Source: an uncultured cyanobacterium
GTDB lineage: Bacteria; Cyanobacteriota; Cyanobacteriia; Thermostichales; Thermostichaceae
Assembly: GCA_937944885.1 (NCBI GenBank)
Contig: CALFBB010000023.1
Location: 1-64,000, forward strand
Reading direction: 5' to 3'
Length of the DNA stretch: 64,000 nt
Shown here piece by piece: positions 8,527-16,824 of the stretch. Below the pieces are notes generated by a model. It ran no database searches. It saw only the letters and a program-made list of their open reading frames with translations, and had not been told where the DNA came from. Position 1 is the first letter of the stretch; each line of letters begins with the position of its first letter. The translations under genes and the position numbers were made by a program.

Positions 8527-11500
8527 TTAATCAAACTCCCCACAACCGCCGATTTGGGCAGTAGCTTCTAGGTTTACCCCCGGCTGCTCCTGCAGGGCGC
8601 AGCGGAGACGACGCACATAAGGATCCTGTGGATCCAGCTCCCTTAGGAACTCGGTGCGCGTGTTGGAGGGGAACTGGAAGCGAGCCGACACTGCGCTGAA
8701 GCGGCGGGCAATTTGCAGACCCACGTCATAGCCGAAACGACGTCTGGGCGGGTAATAGTAGTCGTACCCTAGGACATTGGTCAAGTCCGGCACCAGATTG
8801 GGCGGCTCGAAGCTGCGCTGCAAAAATGGCCCGGTGGCATAGGTGCTGTAGTTCAGTTGAATCATCGACCCACTGAAGAAGAGGTCAACACCTCGCCACA
8901 GCTCATTCAGGCGCAGGAAGTTGTGCATACCGCCATTGGTTTGGTTCAGCCGCGGTGGCACTACGCCACTGATGGCAATGGCATTCACCCGCACCTGTTG
9001 GGCCGGTTGCAGCTGACGGTTGATGGAGCCGTCGTCGTTGCGGCGACGTTGTTCGACTTGAGCAGAAGCGATTTCCTGGAAGCTCGGGATGGGAATGGGG
9101 CGGCGGGTCACCTCATCCAAAATCACCCCTAGCACCGGGTTATTGCCGGCAAAGCCGGTGGTGGGCTGGTTGAGATTCAAGGTGAAAGGCTCAACATCCA
9201 CCCAGGCTTGGCTGCCACCCCAACCCCCATTGCGATCGATTTGCACCTGGATGGTCTTTCCGTTGGGCTTGACGTAGAAGCACAGCCCATTGCGAATGTC
9301 CTCTAGCCCTTTAGCATTGATGTAATAGCCATCCTGGTAGGTGGCGCTGGGGCTGTAGTTTTGAGTCTCGCCGTTGTTCACCCGAGCATAGGGGTTGAGC
9401 ACCATCTGTGGCTGGATGGCTGGCTCATCCTCGTCAAATTGCCCAAACAGCGGATCCCGATCCAGGATTTCCTCCGGCTCAAGGGTGTCGTTTCCGTTGG
9501 CATCCACAAACCTGAGGGTGCTGGGGCGGCTGGCACCGGTGTAAGCGGTGTACCTGAAGGTGGTGTTGAAATTGGGGCGGAACACCCCCGGTACCCAAAA
9601 GCCCCCATCCTTAGGATTAACCTCCTCTTCTCCACAGCGAATTTCGCCGCTGCTGTCGAGGAGCCGCCGCCGCAGTTGCCGTGCCCAGTCTTCACTACCC
9701 ACTGCAGGAGTTCCAGGGATCGGCGCCCCCACCTTCTCAGCAGGACGGATACCCGGTTCTTTGCTGGGGTTGGCAATTTCGCTTGGCAGCAGGGTTCCCT
9801 TCAGACCGGCGCGAGCCGCATGGGCAGGTTCGCCAAACATCCAATTTAAGGTTGCTTGCATCGCCTCTGCCAGGCTGGGCCAGTGGCGCTCCGGTGTGCC
9901 TGCTTTGACCTCCAGCTGCGGTGATAGCTGCGGCTCAAGGGCTAGGGTGACCCCCTGTCGGGCTTCATTGGCTGCCACCCTATTCACATCTAGGGTTTCC
10001 GGCTCCGGATCAGCTTCCACTTCCCATGCCGGCCGCAGCTCAATCGTGGTAGGACGCACCGCCACCGTATTGGGGCTGCTAAAGGGTGAATCGGGCCGCA
10101 GCTCTGGGGGAAGGAAGCTCTGTGAGCCACAAGGAGGAGCCGTGCAGGTGATTGTCTGGGTCTCGGTCTTGGTTGATGGGCAGGTAGGGCTGCTGCCGGT
10201 GATCAAGGAACCTGTCCTGGCTTGGATGAGCGACTGGGTGGTACTACACTTAAGGTTGAGGCTTTCGCAGCTAGGTGTCCAAGGGCTCCAGTTGTAGTTG
10301 CATATGGGGGGGCAAGTCACCGTCTGATTTTGGGTCTCGATGTAGGTTCCCTTGCAGACGGAGTTACAGGTACGGGAGCGAGTTTGCTTGACCTGAGTAC
10401 CACCATTGGCTACCGTGCAGGCCGGCGTCCAGGCAGAGAAACTGCCACAGCTAGGAGCAGGTGGTGTGCAGGTAATCGTTTGATTTTGAGTTTCCGTATA
10501 GGGAGGCTTGGTAGAACAGAGAGGTGTAACCGTGCGGCTTCTGGTTTGGGTGATCTGTGCGCCACTACACTCCTGGGCTTGGGTACAGGCCGGTGTCCAA
10601 CTAGACCAAGGCCCCTCGTTGTATTGAGGAACGCAGGTAGTCAGTCGGGTTTGCGGTGTGGGCGGGGTACCGGGGCAACCGGGGGGTAGGGTAGCCGTCT
10701 TGGTTTGGGTGATGGTTGCTGTAGTACAAATGTTAGGATCGCAGGCAGGCCCCCAATCGCTCCATATGGGATCACAGTTGAGGGATGCTTTACAGTTGCG
10801 CTGCACCGGATTGCCGCTGAGATCTATGGTCGAGCGTGGATCACAGGGCTTGTTCACCGGCTCCAAGGGCTTCAAGTAACGCAGGTCGTAGGTCTCCGGA
10901 GAGTCGCCATCGGGGTTGGTGCTAAAGCGAACAAAAGCATTGTTTATATTCTCATAGGCTTGAATTTCCACCAGATAAGGGGAAGGCTGGGTGGGATCGG
11001 CGCACTCCAGCTCCACCCGCAAAGTGGCCAAGACATTGGTTCCCCCTGCCCAATTTTCTACCCCGGCAGCATTGGGTCCTAGGTTGAGGAAATTACCAGC
11101 ATTAGTACCGGCTGCTGCATTCCGGAAGGTGGCATTGGAGCCATCCCGCCGCCGGATTACAATCCGACCACCATCACCATCATTGGCGTTGAGGTTGTAG
11201 TTAACCAAGCCCGGATAGCGGGGATACAACTCACCCACCCAACGCACCACAAAGAAGTCGTTGCCCCAGTTATTCCCGTTCGGCGCCCCGCCACTTCTTC
11301 GCCGCCAGCAGGAGCGTAAGTGGTTAAATTGATTGGGATTAAAGTTGAACTGCGTCTGGTTGTTGTTGGAGACATTGTAAGCAATGCGGGGGTTCCCAAA
11401 AGGCTCATAGGAATAGCCGATATCATCCGCATCCACCGGCGTACCGGCTGCGTCCGGCTCCAGACAGGAGGGGTTCCAGAAGAAGTCGCCTCGATCTGGT

Positions 11501-14500
11501 TGAGCCGGATCCGATGGAGTGAAAGGAGCTACAGGCGGCCAAGAGTTAGGGGGAGAAAGAATGGGTACCGAAAGGCGGCAGGCCGGTTGTAGAATATCTG
11601 CCAGTGCCGGGGAGCCATTACAGGTGGGGTAGTTGTTGTACAACCGCCGCTTAAAAGGCGAGTTGGAGTCTTGTCCAGTGTTACTACCAAACATGTACCG
11701 AAAGCCACCCCAGCCGGGGAAGCTGCCACCGTCTCTGGCAAACTTGGCTAGGTCAGCAGGGTTGAGGATGGCATCCCGCACACACGCCCATCTCTGCGGC
11801 CCAGTTGCAGTTGAGTTAGGATTGCAAGTAGGAGCACCCGTGAATGCGCCGATATTGTCCGGGATCCCTTGTTGGGGATAAATAGGATCCGGCCAGCGTA
11901 CCGAGCGCAGGTAGGGTAAGTTATTCTCCTGAGCCGCCGGAGCAAGAGGACCAACCAGGCCAGTGGCCGCAAAGTTGGTCTCGTTGCGTCTGTACTGATC
12001 TCTAGGATTGCTCAACCAGCCGTTGTAGTACTCTGCCAGTAGGCCTGAGCCATTCGGTACGGGGCAGGGCCCAGGAGGAGCAATCAGCACCCAGCGGGAG
12101 GTATCGATCACCGGGTTACCCAAGGCAGAAATGCGGGTACCAAAGGCAGCATAACCCCAATCCGGGGCCCGCAACTGCCGCACCGCCGGCACACCTCCCC
12201 CTGCCGTTCTATCGTCGTTGCTGGGATCGCTATCGGTATTGTCAAAGCGGGCAAAGATAGTGTCACGGGCAAAGACCTCCGGATGCCCAGGGCGGGCGGT
12301 GTGGTTCCCCAGATCCTGAGCCCCGTTGGTGTTGTCAAACCGCCGTACCCCAGCTCCCGTATTGTTGGGGTCGTTAGCAGGCCAGTTGTTCCCCCGCACC
12401 ACCAGGGCTTGGTTGAGGAAGGAGGTACTTCCTATCGGGTCCAGCCCTACGCAGCCATAGTATTCGTTGCGCCGAGGAGAAGAGGCCCGGCCATCTTGAT
12501 AATCTCGGTTGGCTACAAAGGCAGAACCACCCCCATTCAGGGTGCCGTCCTGGATAAAGCCATCATCCAAGCTGCCATCGCAGAAATTAGCCGAGAGGAT
12601 ATTTACCGAGTCACCCAATACATCCGTTGCTCGCCATAAATCCTCTTTGGCGCGGGCAAAGTTGGGGTTTTCATTTTCATCTTCCGGTCGCCGCCCGGAC
12701 CCGTAGAAGTTGTTGTACAGACCATCGCTACCAAAGGTGAGGAGTTCCTTAAATTCTTCGAGAAGGTTGCCGTTCTCATCTTGGTGCAGGTTAAAATTAC
12801 CCTGAATGTAAACTGGGTTATCGGAGATAAAAGATAAACCAAAGACTGCTTCATCCGGATCCAAACCTGCACCGCGCCGCAGCACCGCACCGTTGCGCAG
12901 CCGGAAACCATAGGGGCGGCGATCCGGATCGGCAAAGTAATCCACCGGCTTGGGACTCAAGCCCATGTCGGAATTGGGCGGATCCCAGATGGTTTGGTTG
13001 TTCACCGTGCCGCGATCCGGTTGCCCGGCATTCATCACCCCGGCATTGCCCAATACCCCGTTGGCGTTGTTGTTCCGCCAATTGGTCAAGTAGCTGCCAA
13101 AATCACCCAGGGCCGGGCGAGCAATGGCATCCTCCCGCACCGCATCTTCCCGGAAGGCGTAGAAAATTCCCCCTTCCCGATTTTCCTCAATGCCGGCAGG
13201 CAGCCACGTATCGTTATTGATCAAGCTATTGGCTTGACCGTTGACATTACCGGTGAGCAAGGCCAGGTCGATGTTGAGGTTGCGCACCGCCATCGCCTCC
13301 CGCCCGTCGTAAAAGACGGAATCCTTAAAGGGGACACGATGGCATTGATTGCCAATCTGAATCAGCTCAAATTGGTTGCTGTTGGGGCCAGCCGTGTCAT
13401 TGGCACACGCCTGCTGGGCATGGGGCAAAGCCCAGTTGTCAATGCTGGCGCGGGGAGGCAAGGCCACCTGAGCCAGATCAGTTACCGCCAGGTAATTGCC
13501 ACTAGGCGGTAAGAAGCTATAGGCAGCTCGCCGCTCCTGTTCTAGAGGATCCGTCCCACCAAAGTTCTCCGTTGGGAAAATGTAGCGCAGCGGCAGATAA
13601 AAGCGGTGGGTACCCTCTTCAATCGGTAAACCATCGCGGCTATCGTTGATGTCGGCCAGCAACTGTTGAGCAACAACATTACCCTCCTCGGCGGCCCTTT
13701 CAATACGTAAGATATTGTCCGCCAGCATCCCCAGCATGCAGCCGGCAGTTTGCAGCGTGGTTTGATCCGCCAAGCTCAAGCTTTCATAAGGTATGCCGCT
13801 ATCGATGATCCGCCGCAGCTCTGAGAAGTTACCAAAAGCAGTAATAAACGGATCCGGGTGAATCCGCCCTGGCTCTTGGGTAGGAGGAAAGGCCCCTTGT
13901 GGGTCGCCGGCAAAATTGGCCAGGTTGGTAAGGGCATTCCAAAGGGGAGTACCTGGTGTAAGACGTGCCCGCATGGGAGCTGGGTCGTACTCCCAGACGT
14001 TGGTGCCTTGGCCGGTAAAGAAGTTAATGCCCAATTGGGTGGTCTGGTTACCCGTTGGGAAGGTAGAGGCCCGTCGCAAGCTATCCACAGAGCCGGGGTG
14101 AGCAACGGTGGCCAAGCAAGCAACCGGGAAGCGCCCCTCCTCGTGGCTGTAGTGATAAACGGCGGTGGCCTGAACGGCTGCCGGGTTATCGCGCAGGGTA
14201 AGGCGTTGGCGCGCCTGGTTGCTGATCAAGATGGGTTGCAACTTGGTGGGATCGTTGACATCCCCTACAGGTACTAGGGGCAAGGGCAGAGAATCGGTAC
14301 GGGTTAGCTCCAGCCGCTGGCCCACAATGACCCGCAGCCCTTCTACACGGGCACGCCGCTCCCAGTAGCCATCTAGGCCCACCTCCGAGAGAGCCCCTGG
14401 CGGCGGTTCATCAGCGGTGAGCGATTCTTTCTGGTTATTGACAGCATCTGGATCAATGGGAGCACCGGCAGGTTGACCAAAAGTGTCAAAGAAGGTAGGT

Positions 14501-15993
14501 ACGTTACACCCTGTCTCCGGGTCTGGGATCGTGGGCGGGCGATCGTAGCTGGCTTTGGGGCCAAAGCGGTTGTCTGCTCGATAGACATCATCCACATAGG
14601 GAGGACAAATCTGGCTCTGCCCGGAGCTGAACCCCCCAACTTCTACTCGTCCTTTAGGAACGCCTTCGCCCTCCCGTTTAAAGTTAACCGGGGAAGTCTT
14701 CCAGTTAGCCTGATCTTGAATGTAGGGGCCTCGGTTGCGGTTACGGCCAAAGAGGTGCAGCTCCAGCGGATCCAAAGCAACATTCTCCGGTGAAGCACCG
14801 TTATCCACCGAGTCATAGAGATTGTTATTTAGAGCGGGGAAAAAGCTGGGTTCAAGAAAGTGACCCCTTTCGTCGACAGCAAGCCCTGGGTGGGCATCAA
14901 AGCGGATGTTCTCACTGACTGCCTGTCCAGGATAGCCAATTGAGCCTGCCACCAACTCGCCAAAGGCTCTGATCTCGGAGTTGTCTACAGGTATGTAGAA
15001 ACAAGATCCATGCGAGCTGATGGTAAAGGCACGGAACAATGTGCCGGGACCGTAGCGGAAGAAAAGACTGCCACCGGCATAGATGGCGCCGTTCCAGTTG
15101 TAGCTAGGGGTGAAGAAGAACTCGATATCCCCACGGCTAAATGCACCCCATTTGTTGAGTACATCTCGCCGCCGATCCTGCTGAAATTGCAAGGCCGAGA
15201 TGGCACGGGTGGTGGAGTCGGCCCCTTGAATGGGCAGAGTCACCGCATACACCTGGAAGGGCTTGTACAAAGCAGAACCCACCTGGAACCAATCCCCCAC
15301 GTTGGGGTTCACGGTCTGAGCAGCTGGTCTATCCGTGCAACCCTTCAGGGCCGACCCTTGCAGTGGTCCGTTGCGAATCATGAGGCGACGGGCCCGCTCG
15401 GTGTCGGTGATGTTTTCTTCAAAGCCAACGCCGCCAGCCCGCCGAGTATTGAGAATCGTATAAACCGTAACCGAATCGTTGGTGCCATTGTTATCAGTAT
15501 CGACCAGAAACCACCAAGCCGGTGACCGTACCGGCACATTGATGAAGTTGCCAGAGCCAGGGGGATCCTCCGTCGGGATATCGGTGGTGATGACAAACTG
15601 GGTTTCATCCGGCAGGATGTAGGGGTTGGGGTTTTCCTGGGGAATGAGCGACCCATCGTTAATCAAGGCAGAGAGAAATTGGGCATCGTTGGGAGCACTG
15701 TTGGGTAGGCGGCGATCCCTCACCAGAAAATCAATTTTGGCCCTGGCCCGGTCAATGGCGGTATTCAGCTGGCGGCTAATGGTTTGCCCAGCTCGTTCCA
15801 CCTGGGTTTGCACACTGCGCTGGGTAGAACGGGTGAGCAGGCCAACGGTAACCAAGCTCAGCACCAGCACAATTAAAATGGCAATCGGCAGGACAAAGCC
15901 CTTCTGCCGGATCTTGTATCTATCTACCCGTATTTTGAGGGATGCCAGCAAACGCAGGGTGAGCTTGAGCAGAAGGGTGGAAGGAGCAGGCAT
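8527..15993 (-). CDS. hpsA: HpsA, giant pseudopilin-anchored protein of hps locus
   Basis: This 2,488-residue protein begins with a basic leader and QKGFVLPIAILIVLVLSLVT, a PilX/prepilin-like signal and single membrane helix (about residues 30-52). This and its position before hpsB and hpsC identify it as HpsA, needed in Nostoc for hormogonium polysaccharide and motility. Most of the chain is a secreted Asn/Pro/Gly-rich region. Two parts stand out. A PA14-like segment opens with LLAEYYNG (residues 1318-1325) and resumes at FFVVRWVGELY (from about 1580), as if split by an insertion. Four thrombospondin-1-like units (WSxWxPxC followed by TQTRSRT-type strands) occupy about 1740-1955. The N-terminal 1,300 and C-terminal 530 residues match no domain I know. 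The ATG at 15993 has no strong ribosome binding site. Confidence 0.82.
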   Translation of the reverse strand: MPAPSTLLLKLTLRLLASLKIRVDRYKIRQKGFVLPIAILIVLVLSLVTVGLLTRSTQRSVQTQVERAGQTISRQLNTAIDRARAKIDFLVRDRRLPNSAPNDAQFLSALINDGSLIPQENPNPYILPDETQFVITTDIPTEDPPGSGNFINVPVRSPAWWFLVDTDNNGTNDSVTVYTILNTRRAGGVGFEENITDTERARRLMIRNGPLQGSALKGCTDRPAAQTVNPNVGDWFQVGSALYKPFQVYAVTLPIQGADSTTRAISALQFQQDRRRDVLNKWGAFSRGDIEFFFTPSYNWNGAIYAGGSLFFRYGPGTLFRAFTISSHGSCFYIPVDNSEIRAFGELVAGSIGYPGQAVSENIRFDAHPGLAVDERGHFLEPSFFPALNNNLYDSVDNGASPENVALDPLELHLFGRNRNRGPYIQDQANWKTSPVNFKREGEGVPKGRVEVGGFSSGQSQICPPYVDDVYRADNRFGPKASYDRPPTIPDPETGCNVPTFFDTFGQPAGAPIDPDAVNNQKESLTADEPPPGALSEVGLDGYWERRARVEGLRVIVGQRLELTRTDSLPLPLVPVGDVNDPTKLQPILISNQARQRLTLRDNPAAVQATAVYHYSHEEGRFPVACLATVAHPGSVDSLRRASTFPTGNQTTQLGINFFTGQGTNVWEYDPAPMRARLTPGTPLWNALTNLANFAGDPQGAFPPTQEPGRIHPDPFITAFGNFSELRRIIDSGIPYESLSLADQTTLQTAGCMLGMLADNILRIERAAEEGNVVAQQLLADINDSRDGLPIEEGTHRFYLPLRYIFPTENFGGTDPLEQERRAAYSFLPPSGNYLAVTDLAQVALPPRASIDNWALPHAQQACANDTAGPNSNQFELIQIGNQCHRVPFKDSVFYDGREAMAVRNLNIDLALLTGNVNGQANSLINNDTWLPAGIEENREGGIFYAFREDAVREDAIARPALGDFGSYLTNWRNNNANGVLGNAGVMNAGQPDRGTVNNQTIWDPPNSDMGLSPKPVDYFADPDRRPYGFRLRNGAVLRRGAGLDPDEAVFGLSFISDNPVYIQGNFNLHQDENGNLLEEFKELLTFGSDGLYNNFYGSGRRPEDENENPNFARAKEDLWRATDVLGDSVNILSANFCDGSLDDGFIQDGTLNGGGSAFVANRDYQDGRASSPRRNEYYGCVGLDPIGSTSFLNQALVVRGNNWPANDPNNTGAGVRRFDNTNGAQDLGNHTARPGHPEVFARDTIFARFDNTDSDPSNDDRTAGGGVPAVRQLRAPDWGYAAFGTRISALGNPVIDTSRWVLIAPPGPCPVPNGSGLLAEYYNGWLSNPRDQYRRNETNFAATGLVGPLAPAAQENNLPYLRSVRWPDPIYPQQGIPDNIGAFTGAPTCNPNSTATGPQRWACVRDAILNPADLAKFARDGGSFPGWGGFRYMFGSNTGQDSNSPFKRRLYNNYPTCNGSPALADILQPACRLSVPILSPPNSWPPVAPFTPSDPAQPDRGDFFWNPSCLEPDAAGTPVDADDIGYSYEPFGNPRIAYNVSNNNQTQFNFNPNQFNHLRSCWRRRSGGAPNGNNWGNDFFVVRWVGELYPRYPGLVNYNLNANDGDGGRIVIRRRDGSNATFRNAAAGTNAGNFLNLGPNAAGVENWAGGTNVLATLRVELECADPTQPSPYLVEIQAYENINNAFVRFSTNPDGDSPETYDLRYLKPLEPVNKPCDPRSTIDLSGNPVQRNCKASLNCDPIWSDWGPACDPNICTTATITQTKTATLPPGCPGTPPTPQTRLTTCVPQYNEGPWSSWTPACTQAQECSGAQITQTRSRTVTPLCSTKPPYTETQNQTITCTPPAPSCGSFSAWTPACTVANGGTQVKQTRSRTCNSVCKGTYIETQNQTVTCPPICNYNWSPWTPSCESLNLKCSTTQSLIQARTGSLITGSSPTCPSTKTETQTITCTAPPCGSQSFLPPELRPDSPFSSPNTVAVRPTTIELRPAWEVEADPEPETLDVNRVAANEARQGVTLALEPQLSPQLEVKAGTPERHWPSLAEAMQATLNWMFGEPAHAARAGLKGTLLPSEIANPSKEPGIRPAEKVGAPIPGTPAVGSEDWARQLRRRLLDSSGEIRCGEEEVNPKDGGFWVPGVFRPNFNTTFRYTAYTGASRPSTLRFVDANGNDTLEPEEILDRDPLFGQFDEDEPAIQPQMVLNPYARVNNGETQNYSPSATYQDGYYINAKGLEDIRNGLCFYVKPNGKTIQVQIDRNGGWGGSQAWVDVEPFTLNLNQPTTGFAGNNPVLGVILDEVTRRPIPIPSFQEIASAQVEQRRRNDDGSINRQLQPAQQVRVNAIAISGVVPPRLNQTNGGMHNFLRLNELWRGVDLFFSGSMIQLNYSTYATGPFLQRSFEPPNLVPDLTNVLGYDYYYPPRRRFGYDVGLQIARRFSAVSARFQFPSNTRTEFLRELDPQDPYVRRLRCALQEQPGVNLEATAQIGGCGEFD
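10115..10790 (-). repeat. Four TSP1-like protein repeats within hpsA
   Basis: On the minus strand this part of hpsA encodes four diverged cysteine-rich units, each opening with a WSxWxPxC-type core (WSDWGPAC, WSSWTPAC, FSAWTPAC, WSPWTPSC) and containing a TQTRSRT or TQNQT strand before a closing TC. The W-x-x-W, R-rich strand and cysteine pattern resembles thrombospondin type 1 repeats. The units differ in length and the DNA is not simply duplicated, so they are old. Confidence 0.7.
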
Positions 15994-16146
15994 AGCCGTA
16001 TCTCGGATAACGATGAATAGTCAAGAAGGGGATGCTTTCCCGTACTTGGATGCCAAACTAGTGACAGTATGAAGGTTATCTTGGCCACTGTGCATCCCCA
16101 CCTCTGGGGGGAAACTCTAAGTACCTGCTGTTCCTTGTTCTGAAGG

Positions 16147-16743
16147 TTAGAGAAGGCCCAGTTGTTGAGCCTTGAAGAGGGCGGTAACGCGGTCACTGGC
16201 CTCCAATTTGCGGTAGACGGCGCTGGCATATTCTTTAACGGTTTCGATGCTTAACCCCAAGCGGCGGGCAATCTGTTTGTTGGCTAAGCCCTCGGCCATC
16301 AACTGCAAGACACTTAGCTCGCGGGGGGTAAGGTGGGGCAACTTTTGCTGGGCAGGTAGCCAGTCTTGCTCGGGGGCAGCCACAATCTGCCGAATCGCTT
16401 GGGCTAATTGAGCCGGGTCGGTTTCTTTGGAGAGATACCCTTTGGCTCCTGCTTTGCGGGCCGCTTCGATTAAAGCCGGCTCTTGAAAGGTGGTCATTAA
16501 CAAGACCACCACCGGCAACCCCAGCTCGGTAATCTGCCGGCAGGCCAGAATGCCATCTCCATCCGGCATGCGCACATCCAGGATGGCTACATCTACCCCG
16601 CCACCCTGACACCGGCTCACCGCCTGGGATCCGGTTTCAGCTTCTGCCACCACCTCAAATCCCTGGGCTTGCAGAGCAAACTTTAACCCCAACCGAAATA
16701 GGGGATGATCATCGGCAATCAAGATGCGAATAGGAGAACTCAT
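16147..16743 (-). CDS. NarL/FixJ-type response regulator
   Basis: The 198-residue protein has an N-terminal receiver domain with the acidic pair D11-D12, phosphoacceptor D56 (AILDVRMPDGDG), and the switch lysine in GYLSKETD. A LuxR-type helix-turn-helix follows (LTPRELSVLQLMAEGLANKQIARRLGLS is split across about residues 138-165, then a recognition helix). It probably binds DNA after phosphorylation by the kinase encoded 81 bp upstream on the same strand. The next gene downstream is hpsA (153 bp), so the hps operon is its most likely target; this is inferred from position. Confidence 0.92.
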   Translation of the reverse strand: MSSPIRILIADDHPLFRLGLKFALQAQGFEVVAEAETGSQAVSRCQGGGVDVAILDVRMPDGDGILACRQITELGLPVVVLLMTTFQEPALIEAARKAGAKGYLSKETDPAQLAQAIRQIVAAPEQDWLPAQQKLPHLTPRELSVLQLMAEGLANKQIARRLGLSIETVKEYASAVYRKLEASDRVTALFKAQQLGLL

Positions 16744-16824
16744 GCCAGGTGGATCCCAGCCGAGACATGGGCTGACTCTAGTCTTCCCAGATCAGGGGAT
16801 CCCTGGCTCAGCCGCAGGAAAAAT

